Positions 46,826-59,769 of a DNA stretch of 64,000 nucleotides are shown in pieces. The position numbers and the translations under genes are program-made. The notes below the pieces were generated by a model, which saw only the letters and a program-made list of their open reading frames with translations, made no database searches and was not told the origin of the DNA. Source of the stretch: Rotaria sp. Silwood1 (taxonomy: Eukaryota > Rotifera > Eurotatoria > Philodinida > Philodinidae); assembly GCA_905250075.1 (NCBI GenBank), contig CAJNOP010000181.1, positions 283,712-347,711 of the forward strand. The letters are read 5' to 3'. The first letter of the stretch is position 1, and each line of letters opens with the position of its first letter.

Positions 46826-49735
46826 CTGGATATTGAAAAAAAATCTAAAAAATTACATGAAAAACAACGTCAAACAAAAGAATGTTCTAAACAAACATTA
46901 TTAACTAATATTGAACAACAAGGAAAAGTACAATTTTCGAGTGGACAAAAAATAACAAAAGTAGGTTTATTGCAAAAATAAGATGAAAATAAGAAAATGA
47001 GTTAGTGTTTTAGCTCCATAAGCTGATTTACAATTATTAATGCATCGTATTCATGCAGTTAAAAATATTTTAAATGATTTAAAAAAAACGAGAATCAAAT
47101 AGGTAAGTTTATTTGCTTTAAAAGAAACTATGATTAATCAATGAAAACTGTTTCAGTTCAAGAAAAGAATATATTGATTTACTTAAACAAGATTTATGAA
47201 ATTATTATTCGTATAAGGAATTTTTAATGAATAAAAATTATCGATTCATTTTCATTTGTTGAAGTAAAAGAGAATAGAATTGAAATCATTTGAAAAAAGC
47301 GAAGTAGTTTTTAGTTAATCGAGTTTTGGAAGCAAATTAAGTTCAACGACTAGTTAGTATTCGAATGAATACATTAAAAACATGTCGTCGTGATCTTGTT
47401 TAAGCACCAATCAATCGCGGTGTTAATTTTGATCTACATGATAAATGGACTAAAGTTGATCTTGTCATTTATAAAAGTCAAGTACTTATTGATGCAACAC
47501 CTGAGTATCTTAGTGAATATTTTATGTTACGAAGTGCATCAAGGCTTTTACCTGTTATAACATTAGCTTCTCAACCGATTGAAAAAATTTTAGATATGTG
47601 TACAGCTCTTGATGGAAAAGCGTCTTAAATTGGTGAATAGATTTTTTTGTTTTTATTAAAAGGAGTTTTCTATTTCGAAGAATTTAATTTTAGGTACATT
47701 AATACGCAATAGTGGTATATTAGTAGCAAATGACGCTAATAAAGATCGTGCGAAAGCAATTATTGCTCATAAATATAGATTAGGTTTATCAAATACAATT
47801 GTAATAAATCTTGATGAACGAGATTTTTTTGAAGTAAATAGTTTTATAGAAGAAATTTAAAATGTCATATCTAGAAGAAAATCTTTGTTTTTGTACGATT
47901 GGTGTTATCTAGTGTCTACACTATAACTTTCGTTCGAATCGAACGATTTTAAAGCGGTTACTTTAGTTCTAGTCTTTTGATAATCTTTTACGTTCACAGC
48001 TAATTTCATGTTTCTATCTTGTATCTTTCTTAAGTTACAGGTTTGACAGTTAGAAAAAATAGCATTTTTAAGTAAGACGTATGTGGATGAGACTCTTGTT
48101 CGAACAACGAAAGAAATAGAAAAGAAAATACAAGTAGGCCATTTTGAAGCTTGAATGTTACTATATCGAAACATATGATCCACTAGTCTATATATCTTTT
48201 CATTTGTATACCTCTGTTCTCGATATTTGATAACAGACACTTCTTTCTGTGCACTGACACAAACCTACCGCTATTGCAGGCGAAGACAGATTTAAATAGA
48301 AAACTAATATATCAAATAATAGAGAAGTTTTTGTTATAAAAATATTTACTTTTTCTTAATTCTATATTAGGAAAAAAGGAATCAGAGTACCCCAAGACTA
48401 GCATATTCACTCATTTTGTACATTAATATGTTGAAACTTGTATGGTCTATAATTCACAAACGGTTGTGCTAATGCCATTCAAACTTTCAGATTAAGGAGA
48501 GCTCAAAAAGTTATACTAACGATAATGATATCTATTCTCTAGTTTTTACTGTTTAAAATATTCTTTGTCTTCTATAGTTAAACTCAGAAGAATTTGACAA
48601 ATAAATCTGAATGTATTATGTATTGTTCTCGGCTATTTACTTTTCATGCAGAGCTGCAAAAATAACTTAAGTCTTTTCATTGAATAAAACCAATTTAGTC
48701 AGTACCCCACTTAATATCCAGTAAAGTGTTAGAAAAATTTTACTATGTAACATAGATACCATGTAATATCACATATGCTATTCAAAAATTGTTTACGTCT
48801 ATTTTCATTTTTTATTACCATTCATATAAAATAGTTACAAATCACTCGTATATTTCATCTGTTGGAAGTTACTATATTTTTCATCGGTATAAATGATAAA
48901 TAGAATCAGTTACAGTAAAACACATCATAAATAATTTTATTTATTGAATATGTTCTAAACGCTTTTTTTGTAATTGACATGATTGTTAATTTTATAGCAA
49001 AAACATTGTTTAATTATTTGTCTTTGTTTACAAATCATCAAGGCCAATAATGCTTTTTATGTAATAATATGTCATCACTTACAGTTTACTTTCACTAATG
49101 AGAAAGGAAAAAAAATGAAGCGATAATAGATTGACCAGCTGTTAATTAAATACAAATATTTCTTATATTATATAGACATACTATATTTCTATTATGACAT
49201 TGTATATTGGTCAACGTATAACGTGATGGATTATGCAAAATAATGTATGTGAACGCAGTATCTTTTTTTTTTACTAAAAGTGTAGTATTTAACTGTTTCT
49301 TTTTTTCTTGTTTAGCAGATAGGCGATTTTGATTGATGTCTTGGCGATGCATCATGTAGTGGCACAGGTATTATAGCAAAACGTCTAGTAGTAAAATATT
49401 CTCAAGTAAGATATGATTATATGTATATGAAAATGAATTGATTATAAATTAGGATGAATAAACAATATTCATTAAATAATCAATCGATGAAATTAGTTGA
49501 GACAGATTTAGAGTTTGGCGTTAAAGATTTTACCAAGTATGTGAAAAAAAAGGAAGAAAACACTTCGATTATTTTCATTTTAATACTTGATTGTTATTCT
49601 CTTAGTTTCAAAGGCAGAACATTTCATCTATTAATGAAATATTCTCATCAATTTGATACATATCTACATAATTTAGATGGTTTCTTTGTTGCTAAATTAA
49701 AAACAAATATTCAACTAAACGAGACAATAAAAAAG
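46826..49735 (+). pseudogene. NOP2: Pseudogene of NOP2/NSUN1 rRNA m5C methyltransferase
   Basis: The order of readable blocks matches NOP2: LDIEKKSKKLHEKQRQ (46826), APADLQLLMHRIHAVKNIL-like (47020-47090), EYIDLLKQDL then YYSYKEFLMNK (47165-47235), IRMNTLKTCRRDL and NRGVNFDLHDKW (47365-47450), ATPEYLSEYFMLRSASRLLP (47490-47560), KILDMCTALDGKAS (SAM-binding motif I, 47590-47625), a spliced exon with GILVANDANKDRAKAI (47700-47760), DASCSGTGIIAK (49322-49360, with the catalytic-type Cys), and the C-terminus SLNNQSMKLVETDLEFGVKD plus HNLDGFFVAKLK (49470-49710). Lesions include TGA near 47197, TAA at 47401, TAA near 47626, loss of the part between the DASCSG and C-terminal blocks, and a 1.45-kb stretch without homology at 47870-49320. 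NOP2 modifies large-subunit rRNA and is essential, so a working copy must exist elsewhere. Confidence 0.85.
47870..49320. other. Non-homologous stretch within the NOP2 relic
   Basis: AT-rich sequence between two NOP2 blocks. It is either an old insertion or an expanded, decayed intron. No terminal repeats or coding frames were recognised; the minus-strand frame at 47905-48240 shows no family. Confidence 0.4.
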
Positions 49736-49968
49736 GTTTCTGGAGAAAAAAGTATTATTTTCAAGAAAAAGAACGAATTCTTTCGAATTATTTAGATTCT
49801 GAAACAAAACAAACAATGGACAAATTAAAATTAAATGTGATTCCTCGATAGCAATTGACGAAGAATGACTCTTAGTTGTTGTTTTTTATTATTATTGTTG
49901 ATTGTTGTTGTTTTTTATTATGATTAATTTTTCAACATAATTTATTTTGTTTTTCAGATAAAAACAAA

Positions 49969-52900
49969 ATGGATGTCTTTGGTATGATAACACGTTTACC
50001 GTCATTGGCTTTTGGTGCATCACGTTGTGATGATAGTTTTGCCGATCGACTATCATATAAATATACAGTTTTTATGCTTGCTCTTTTTGCTATTGTTGTC
50101 ACAAATAAACAATTTGGTACTAAGCATATACAATGTAAGTGAGACGAGTCTAAGGAGAAATTTTGTTGATAAAATTTTTTAATTACAATAGGTTGGGTTC
50201 CTGCACAATTTACAAAAAATTATGAGGTAAGTAGTGATGACTGTTGGTATAATTTAAGTATAGAATTGAAGAAAATTTCTAAAGAACTCGATTAACAAGA
50301 GAATTTGATTCTAGTAGATCGACAATCTTAGAATGGGAAAAAAATCTTGGCTCAGGAAAATCACGAAGAATTATTTAAGTGATTGTCGAATGTTGGTCCA
50401 TGTTATGTTTTTTTTTTGTTAAAATTACTTTTCAATGAATAGAAATGTGCACAATGGATGTATGGAATTGTAAATATGGTGCTAAATCTTTTATAAACGA
50501 TCGCTTGGATGATCATTCCTGACTGAGATTCTACGTGAGACAAAGTTATGATTTCCTTAATGATTTCTCGTTATTTGTGACTGAGATTTTCATCATAGAC
50601 TAAGTAATATACTATGTGTCGATGGTATCAATATCAGTCGAAATCGCAGTAGTGGGAAAATTCTGATCAAAACAGTCAGGTTTTCCATTTATAAGGCATA
50701 GGGGATTTATCGAATAAGAAACATATTCTACAAAGATTATTATCTACAGTTCCGTATGCAGAAAACATGACACGTCTCAATAAATAGAATATTCTAACAT
50801 TTCATTAATTGATTATACAGATGGATTGTTGATGATAATCAAAATCCTATAATAGTTTGCACATTTGATTCAAAGGAAAAGAAATCTGATGTGTATATAT
50901 ATATATATATGCAAGTTAAATCAAATTTACATAATAAGTTTCAATGCATGCATTGTTATTATTTCTTTAAAGACTAACGAGGAAACCACTCACTGAATCT
51001 ATATTGCAATTTGGTTCAGATATAGAAGATCAACAGATATTTTCTTGGCAAATCTTGGTTTTCTAACAAAAGCATAATTTCAAATTTTGACCTGAAACTT
51101 TGTTAATATCTAGATGTCAACTAGGCTGGCTTACATATAAAATTTCATAATTTTTCAAAATATAGGCGTTTCTCTATAGATACTGTACGAGACAAAAATA
51201 TTTTGCAAAATTCATATCTCAACAATGCTACGTCTAACAATTCTGAAATCTTAAATACAAGCTAGTCTAGCTGAATTCTTGATAGAAAATGAGAATCTGA
51301 CAAAAATTTTCCATTAAAATCTTCATATCTGGAGCAAATTGCAACATGGGACCATATCCTTTTAGACTTTTTTCTATTCTACAGCTCTTCTACTTACTGG
51401 TCAAGTATAGGAGTAAAAGCGTTAAATCATATTAGAGAATTCCTTCGTTGATGCTATTAATAAAATTAAAATAAAATATTTCATTTTTTAAGGAATATGT
51501 CAACGATATATGTTGGGTATCAAATACATATTATATTCCTCTTGAACAAAAAGTACCAAAACTTGAGATTGAAAGACGTCAAAATGAATTACGTTATTAT
51601 CAATGGATACCATTTATCTTACTTCTTCAAGCATTTTGTTTTTATTTTCCACATATTATTTGGCGTTCATTATCACGTCGTAGTGGTATTGATGTACGTG
51701 ATATAGTTGATGCAGCTATTCATTATAAATCAGTTGATATAGCAACAAAAGATGATGAACATAAAAATGAATTAATGGAATATATTGTTGAAACAATTGA
51801 TAAATATGTTGATGATCCACGACGACAAACTAATAAACGTAGTAAATGTATGAATTTAAAATATATATTAATGACAATATGTATTTGTATGGGAAAATAT
51901 TTGGGTAATTATTTAATTGTTGTTTATTTTACAACAAAAGCATTATTTATAATCAATGCTGTATGTCAAATATTTTTATTAAATTTATTTTTGGGACAAA
52001 AATTTCATTTATTTGGAATACAAGTACTTAAACGAATTCTTCAAGGACAAGGTAAATAATATGAAAAAAAAAGGTTCTATTCTTTATTTTGTTTTATAAG
52101 GTTGGGATACACAATCAAAATATTTTCCAAAAGTAACATTATGTGATTTTCAAATAAGAGAAACTTTGCATCAAACTGATTCACATCGTTATACTGTACA
52201 ATGTGTTCTTCCATTAAATTTATTTTCTCAACAAGTAAATATTATTGAAAATAATTTTTGGTTTTTTTTTTCATTATTTTGATTAAAAAATTCTTTATTT
52301 AGATTTTTACTTTTATTTGGTTTTGGTATATGATGGTTTTTATAGTTGTATGTTATAAATTTCATATATATACATTTTTTTCTCTATAAAATTTTGTTTC
52401 GTTTTTCTTTTATAGTCAATATTTGATGTTATTGTTTGGGTAATACGTTTTCTTCCTAATAAACAATATAATTATATAAAACGACGGTTACAATTAATGA
52501 GATGTGATAATGATTTTAATAGTCAATCACCTGAATATATTAAAAGATGGTATATGGAATTTATATATGGTTATCTTGAACCCGATGGTATATTTATGCT
52601 TCGTTTATTATCATCGAATACAAGTGATTTTGTTTGTACTGAAGTAAATTACGAGAAGTGTCTTTTTTTTCAGAAGGATAACTAAAAAAAAAAGTTTATT
52701 TTTAGGTTATTAATCAATTATGGCAATCATTTTATGCTAAAGATTTAAAACGATTAAAACATACATACAAACGTGACTTAGGTGGTGAACAAATTACATC
52801 AGAAATAAAACGTGAAATATCAGATTCTGTAGATTCATTGCAAGGTGATGATTCAATACGACGTCGAAATATAAATTTCTCATCAATTTCAACTCAAAAA

Positions 52901-52990
52901 TCCTCAATAGATAAAACAGATAATGGTTACGAATCATTAACAACAGGCAAAAAATCTTCTTTTATACCTCTATTCGAAGATGATGTATAA
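49969..52990 (+). CDS. Innexin gap-junction channel protein
   Basis: Seven exons: 49969-50134, 50192-50226, 51493-52051, 52101-52234, 52303-52347, 52416-52643, 52706-52990, all GT-AG and in phase; 483 residues. A 5' untranslated exon is likely because TTTTCAG ends at 49957 just before the start. The four-helix innexin layout is present: TM1 (YTVFMLALFAIVVTNKQF), a first extracellular loop with Cys pairs (HIQCW, NDICW), then the family signature NTYYIPLE (YYIP-type), RYYQWIPFILLLQAFCFYFP (YQWVPF motif, TM2), TM3 (CICMGKYLGNYLIVVYF and following), second-loop cysteines (TLCDF, TVQCVLPLNLF), TM4 (FIWFWYMMVFIVSIFDVIVW) and a Ser-rich cytoplasmic tail of about 90 residues. Innexins form gap junctions or hemichannels in the invertebrate plasma membrane. 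Intron 2 is 1.27 kb and holds nothing recognised. Confidence 0.95.
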
Positions 52991-53786
52991 AGTTATAATT
53001 TATATGCATTTATTAATCTCAGTCAATTTTGGTTTTTTTTTTCGTACAATGCTAGTCAACATTTCTTATTTTATTTACAGTGATTATGATTTGATTTGAC
53101 AGTTTTTTTTTATGAAGAATATTTTTATCATAAAAAATCATTGAATGAAGACGAACTTCTTGTAATGTTGGAATGAGTAAAAACAAGGCGAAGATATTCA
53201 TTCAATGGATAGTCGAAAGACAGTTGAATTAAGTGATAAAAGTACTTAACGTTTTTAAATAAATACAAAATTGACATAATGGTAATTTTTATCAAACATC
53301 TAAACTAAGATGTTTGCCTACATTCAGATGATATATATAATGCTTCTGTAAATTTGGTTTTTCAGAACATTTAAATGACATGCCTAACCGATGAAGTCCT
53401 ACGTGACATTCATCTTGTATCCTGCCCTATGATAAATTAGGATACTATCATAGTAAAGTAGAGGATAGATAGTAGATGGACTAGAATTAAGGTATCTGAA
53501 TATAATGGTCAACTTGGCGCTATATCACTAAGCTACAGTAAGACAAGAAGATGATGAAAACAATTGATTAAGAGAAAATCGATTAAGTTTTGATGAATGA
53601 ACTCATCTTAGAAAATAACGAATCTTTATATTAGTTTTTACTTTCAATTCATTATGAATTTGATTTAGGACGCAAAATATTTGTTTTTCTTTTGAATGGC
53701 AAATCGAAATTTTTTTTTTGTTTATCTTGTTTTTTTGTCATTAAATTGATGGTCATTAAATTTTAGATATCATATTCACATTGTAC
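52991..53786. other. Intergenic DNA between innexin and the SOCS-box gene
   Basis: Short spacer; the first 300 bp is probably the innexin 3' untranslated region, with AATAAA-like sequence (AATAAATAC) near 53259. No gene is visible. Confidence 0.5.
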
Positions 53787-55779
53787 ATGTCATCCACTGA
53801 ATATATTCGAAAGAAAAATCGTTTAAAAAAACAATGGTCATATATAGATGCTGCACTTAAAATTGTTCAATTAAATCAGCAATCTGAAAAACGAAAATAT
53901 CTTTTAGAAGCAATTATGAAATCTGATTGTCAAACATTTGATAAATTATTAAATGATGATCCAATTTTAGTTGATTGTCCGATACCAGTTGGTTATAATC
54001 ATTTTAATATTTATCAAATTATAGTCGAACGATCAACAGATACATTTATTGATAATGTATTTAATAAATATTTTCATATGATCGATAAGTCAACTGAAGG
54101 TGGAAAAATTCTTGTACCAGTGGCATGTGAAAGAGGTTAGATATGAATATAAACAATCACATAGATCACAATTGAATTTTGCTTCCATCTTATTTTAAAA
54201 AAGAAGCAAAAGAGTAGAATCATTAGAAAAGAAAAAGAAAATCGTTCGTCGACACATTAGTCATATAAATAATAGATTTCTGATGATCCTTATGAAGAAA
54301 GTTCACCAAAACTGATTAGTTGCTTTGGATTCAGGACTATGTGCATTATATAGAGTCTAATTAGCGAATAATACCCTGAAAAGAGTTTGCTCTCTTAGTC
54401 TATTATTGCAGTGATTTTGAATTTTTACGGTATTTTTTTAAGTCAATTCCATGCTCTTCCGAAGGAATACTAGGAAGTTCAGTTTTCAAATTGCAACTTG
54501 AAACTTTGTAGAGAGACAGAGTTGAATGCGAATAGTTAATCGCACAACTTTCAAGTAACATCGAATCTGCTGCTATATACGATTGATATAAAAGACATTT
54601 TTGTCACAACAATATCTTCGAATCGTAATTTGGAAAAATAAACTTCTGGGTGTTCTTTGAGCAGATCACGGCCTTTAGTTATCATTTACCATAAAAATGC
54701 TCAATTTCCGTAGCCATAAGATGTAAGGCTCCAAGCTTCTTTCAGGATATTCATAACTCATTAGAAACTACATAATGCACATAATCCTGACTTAAAAGCA
54801 ATTAATAATCCGTTCGAGAACTTTTCTTCGTGAGTTTCAGTATATATATATATATATTAATTACATGTAAAACTTTTTTTAAGGTGATGGTAACATTCTA
54901 AAATTAATTTTAAATTATTTTCCGTATGCATCACTTGATGGTATTAGTAGTTCAAATCAATCACATGGTTATTTATTACATGATGAACCACGTCATCTAA
55001 TTCAACGTGAATTAGAAGCATATGAAAATGAAATACCATTAGCATGTATTATTCGTAATGATCGTTCTGATCTTCTATCAATTTTGTTTCAATTTAAATC
55101 TTTTACATTTGATTATTTAAGTCAACAACAAAAACAACATATTTTTAATCTTTGTTTATTAGCTGAACATCGTCAAGTTAGTATTGATAAATATAATATA
55201 AAATGGTTTAAAAATCAATCATTACGCCCATGTGGTTCAATTGAATGCTTTCGTTTACTTATTGAATATGCTAATTTTAATCCGTTTTATATTTTTCATG
55301 ATAATATATCAGTTATATCTCCATTTACACTTATTCTTGAACCAATTTATCTTTATTTAATACAACTACATAATAAATTATTAATTGATTTACAAATTAA
55401 ATTTCATACACGTTTATTACGTGCATTATATGATTTAATCAATAAACAAATGCAATTATTTACTTATCTTATAACACATTGTTGTATTGAACCAACTAAA
55501 ACAGATTTTATTCGTTTAAATGAATGTGATCATTATATTGATGAAATATTTCATCAGACTAATGAATATCTATTAGTTAAACGTACAATGTTTAATATAA
55601 ATAATATATTATTAAGAATAGATAAGAAAACTAATGATAAATGTTTATCATTAAAACAAATATGTCGATTTATTTTTCGTAATTATATACGAAATAAACA
55701 ATGTGTACTTATACAAATTGAAAAAACATTTGTTAATTTAAGTTCTAGTCATAAAAAGTATTTAAAATATCTCTTATGA
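53787..55779 (+). CDS. Probable ankyrin-like/SOCS-box protein
   Basis: Two exons, 53787-54135 and 54884-55779, joined by a 748-bp GT-AG intron in phase; 414 residues. The C-terminal 42 residues read as a SOCS box: SLKQICRFIFRNYIRNKQCV, then LIQIEK and a final HKKYLKYLL, matching the pattern SL..LCR..IR..L......(L) followed by L..YL at the end. SOCS boxes recruit Elongin B/C and Cullin 5, so the protein may be a ubiquitin-ligase substrate adaptor. The upstream part has helical pairs resembling very diverged ankyrin units (LLEAIMKSDCQTFDKLLNDD; EIPLACIIRNDRSDLLSILF; SIECFRLLIEYANFNP), as in ASB proteins and other rotifer proteins of this kind. Ankyrin consensus residues are weak, so the repeat assignment is uncertain. 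The start is the first ATG of the frame. Confidence 0.65.
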
Positions 55780-58700
55780 ATTTTTTTTTCTTTTCAAATT
55801 ATTTTTGTTATTGTTTTGTTTTTTGAAATAAAACTATTTTGTTAGATTATTGATTATGAAGAATATATTGATCTTTAATGATAAACAAAGTACAAGTTCA
55901 ATAATAAAAACAGCAGATCTTGAAGGACATGCTGAAAAATCAAAAGACTAATTTTTCTTTTATCCTTTGAAAAAATGTTCTCGCTACAATGTGTAAAGCC
56001 ATTGTACTTTGTATGATTTAGCACATTTTATGATTAAGATATTCGTTTTATGAAATGTTCTTTCGTAATAGAGAATATAGACTTTTTTTTATTAGCTGTT
56101 CTAAAATAGCAAAATGAAATAAAGGTTTAATAGAAATATAAACAGTATAAAAAGTCTTAGAACAATTATATCGTTTAGAATAGTAAAAAAATATAACATT
56201 TTTTAGAGAAATAATAGAAGATCCTCCTCTCCTAACTTGTGAACGATAGGACAGAATATAAGATCCAGAGTTTTCTTATGTGTCGATAGCTGTAGTGCAT
56301 TGGTTCGTAATTATTTTTCTCTCGTAGTTCTGTCTTTTCAAGTGATTTTATTCATCACACTTGAACTTTTTCTATCTGAACCAAAATATGACATGCAGTT
56401 TCATATAATCTCTTTAATTAGTAGAATGAAGAAAAAAATAATACTTGAAATAATCAGATGAATTCAATCTATTCTGCAAAATTATATTCTAATAATAGAA
56501 ACAATTCAAGGATACTATCTGATTCCATTGGTAATTCTCTATTGATTAGTGTAGAAGTTTTTTCATGTTCATGAATGCATCTCACTGATATAGGAAAATT
56601 AGCTGAAAACCATATAGAAACTATAAAATAACATTGATATTCACATTTCATTAGTTCCAACGGAGAAAAATAATTATTCCATGAGTTGCAATTAGACTTG
56701 GTCTTCTTACCAATTCTGTTCAAGCAACTACAAATGTCGACTATTTCTGCTTGATATATACACTATGGATTAGTGATGATTCAATAAATCCATATAATTT
56801 TATTAAAGATGATCGAATTCTACGAAATCTTCTATTTTGTATTCAACAGTGTATCAAAACCAATTTTGGTCCAGCTAGCTTTGAAATTATTATTAACGAA
56901 TTCTTGAAAGTACAAAGTACATTCTCACAGCTGATTGTCTTTTAAGTTAGATTAATAAATAATCTCAAATATTTGATTAATTTTCAAAGATCTGGTTTAT
57001 TTTAAAGTTCCATCAATTAGGTAAGGTTAATAGAATTGAAAAAAACCATGTCGCCTTACCGAGGTAGTTTCTGGTATACAACAGAACTTAGATATTCTTG
57101 CGATGAAAATAACCATGTGTATTCCTAACATTTAAATGGAAACAAATAAGAAGATGTTTTGATTTTTATATTATCAATAGCGATGAAATTGAAAATGAAC
57201 AAAACTTTCATGATTTTTATAACACGAAAACAAAGATATTTTCAATGGTGAAGTGAACTTCGGAATTAAAATATTTCAATTTCATTAGTTAAAATGAACA
57301 TTTTAATCAAGCAAATGAGAGGAAAACGATGCTTTTATCAAAATCATGAAATTAAATTGATAAACATGTTTATTTTAATGAACGGATTTGGAAAACATCA
57401 ACTTTTATATCCGTATCATCATTTGAATGTAATTTTTTTCAATGTTTTGAAGTCTCTAGTAAATCAGTCTTATATTTAAAATTCAAATCTAATGAAAAAA
57501 AGCGAATAGATTCAGACTAGTTTACACAATTATCATTTCTTTTGTCATTTGTTCACCATATTTACACTTTTATTTAATGATCGTGTATTAAATGTATCAT
57601 CCCGTCTAATATTTGAAGATTCATCTATACATCATGTTGCAATACTTTATTTCAACGATAAATATTGACACTCGTATAATTTCATGACTATTCGTATTTA
57701 TTTTTGTAATTTTAATCTTACTCATGGGAATCAGACTATAAACATGTGACACTTACTGAATTCAATAATAATTTCACATTGGACTTTTTTTAATTAAGCT
57801 TCACATAATAACAAATTGTGAGTATAGCAACAACAAAAAAAAGGCTACATTTAAAGATCGTTATCTAAGTACAATGTTTCATTTATAGATGATACCAACA
57901 ACTTGTCTTTTCATCAAAAAAATATTTCTTATTCTATTATTAGATTTCTTTCATTACTAGTAATCATTCATGGAAATTTTCTCATATTATACAATTTCAT
58001 CGTATGATCAAATCAATTTTGTCAACGAATACGATTGGTACCAATGTAACTAGTCTGCATCTAGTCAATCTAATAGTCAAAAAATTTCTTGTCGTTCTTC
58101 TATTACTTTCTTTACAGTCGATTGAAGAGGTTCGTCAAAAATACCTTTTAATTTTATGCAGAAAACGATTATTTTTTCCTTCTTCTTGTAACTGTTTATT
58201 GTTACTTTTTCATAATTTTTTGTAATTTTATGAGTTCAAAATGAAGAAAGTCTAAAGGTGTTTGACCTGTTATTCTTGATCAAACGATTACTTCTTCATT
58301 AATTAATATGGAAAATGATAGCATAAACATAAATGCTTTATTAATAAATGTATATGCAATGTGTTCTTTTTTAATTATCTGAAAATTAAATTTATTTGTA
58401 TTATTTTTGATACTGTATATTTCTATTTTTTGTTTTTAAAGTATAATTAAATACATGATAGTTTATTTTAGTCGAACACACTATATGTTGATTCATTTGA
58501 TCGAAATGTTGGTCAAATTTGTAAACTCTTCTACATACAACATTGATAGTAAGGGTACTTGTGACATAACGATAATTGATGTTTACTAAAGAACCAATGA
58601 TATAGGAAGTATCATCAGTAATGTGAAGAAATATTTGAATAATATTTATTTTGATGAAGCTATATATAAGTTAGAAACGACATATAAAATGATTTAGCTA

Positions 58701-58992
58701 TTAAAACAAGTTAAGCTCATCGATATTTTCATAAATATACATATCTATTTAATAAATCATGATCAGAAATATTTAATTGTCATTCAAAAATATTCAGATA
58801 TTGCGTATTATTTCAAAACTAATCCTTTTAAAAAATAGATGTGTTATTTAACATTTAATTTTATAAAAAACTAACTAAAAGTTGTTATTATTCTTTTGTA
58901 ATTATCATCTTGAAAACAATTCTATATGTAGATGTATTCCTTAGATGTTCTTTGTATTCAATAAATAATAAGAAAAATGAATGTTTTCTTTT
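55780..58992. other. Intergenic DNA with a transposon-end fragment and uncertain relics
   Basis: About 3.2 kb without a supported gene. A fragment of the 28162 element lies at 56199-56291. On the minus strand near 58240-58290 the words ITGQTPLDFLHFEL resemble an ankyrin-type loop, hinting at a decayed relative of the upstream gene, but too little remains to call. Plus-strand frames at 56751-56945 and 57294-57479 are unrecognised. Confidence 0.45.
56199..56291. mobile_element. Solo right-end fragment of the TA-flanked transposon family
   Basis: Closely similar to 29331-29427: TTTTTAGAGA(C/A)ATAATAGAAG at the left, a central ATAGGACAGAATATAAGATCC, and the terminal TCTTATGTGTCGATAGCT corresponding to TCTAATGTGTCGACGGCT. 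No left end was found nearby, so it is a truncated relic. It is more diverged at its tip than the full copy. Confidence 0.75.
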
Positions 58993-59370
58993 TCAGTTTG
59001 ATACATCGGGTTTTTCAAAATCTCTCCAAAATGTGTCTACGTTTTCATCACATAAAACTCGTAAATTTTCATCAATCAATGTAATACAAGGCATTTTTGA
59101 TTCACATGAATCAACCATTGAAGGATGTTTAACTAATTCTTGTTCTCTTTGCCATGCTTCTTGCCAATATGATAATTGTTCATTATCTTTAATCTTTTTC
59201 CAATTGATTTTATTATAATCATTAAGTTGTGTTTTTAATTCTAAATCATTTTCCATCCATTGAAGAATTTTTATATGTTTTTCATGTAATTCTTCGGGAT
59301 ACTTTTGTAATTCGATTAAATCTTCTTTCTTAAGTAATGTTTTTGATGATTTATGAATCGTGCAACCCAT
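58993..59370 (-). CDS. Unrecognised 125-residue protein with N-terminal MGC (possible N-myristoylation)
   Basis: Intronless minus-strand frame of 125 residues with codon use like its neighbours. It begins MGCTIHKSSKTLL: Gly2, Cys3 and Ser/Lys at positions 6-9 fit the pattern for N-myristoylation plus palmitoylation, which would anchor it to membranes. The rest is charged and mostly helical (ELQKYPEELHEKHIKILQWM, LSYWQEAWQREQELVKHP), with a C-terminal ENVDTFWRDFEKPDVSN. No domain is recognised. Its start is 400 bp from the intersectin start on the opposite strand, so the two may share a divergent promoter. Confidence 0.6.
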   Translation of the reverse strand: MGCTIHKSSKTLLKKEDLIELQKYPEELHEKHIKILQWMENDLELKTQLNDYNKINWKKIKDNEQLSYWQEAWQREQELVKHPSMVDSCESKMPCITLIDENLRVLCDENVDTFWRDFEKPDVSN

Positions 59371-59769
59371 TACGAGACAATAACATATTACACAGAAAAA
59401 AATAATATTAAAATAAAATACAAAAAAAAAATAACCCGCCTAACATATGTATAACAAAAGAATTTTGCTAAGTAAATCTATTGTTCTTCAGTGACATCTG
59501 CGAACTTAATACCATATTTTTTTCCATAGAATAGTTTCCTCCCATGAATCAATGATCGATCCTTTTCTACTCCATATTTCTATTTTTTTTTTGCTAAACG
59601 GCACATTGATTGTTATTGTTTTTCACTCTTTAGTGAGAAAATTAATCAACTTATTTTATCGTTCTTTGTGTGTTTTTATACTTTCTATTTCATAGATTTT
59701 TACATTGAAATTTTCTTTTTATTTAATACAAATTTTATTTTATAATGAGATAACATAAACAGTTTCTAA
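59371..59769. promoter_or_regulatory. Divergent intergenic region between the MGC protein and intersectin
   Basis: A 399-bp AT-rich space between divergent starts. It presumably contains both promoters, but no TATA, initiator or factor site can be singled out. Confidence 0.35.

Noticed and set aside
47905..48240. 111-codon minus-strand frame
   Set aside because: It lies within the non-homologous part of the NOP2 relic, with no family features or supporting splice sites.
58140..58340. Ankyrin-like words (GQTPLDFLH) on the minus strand
   Set aside because: Only about 14 residues are readable before stops; not enough to call a pseudogene.
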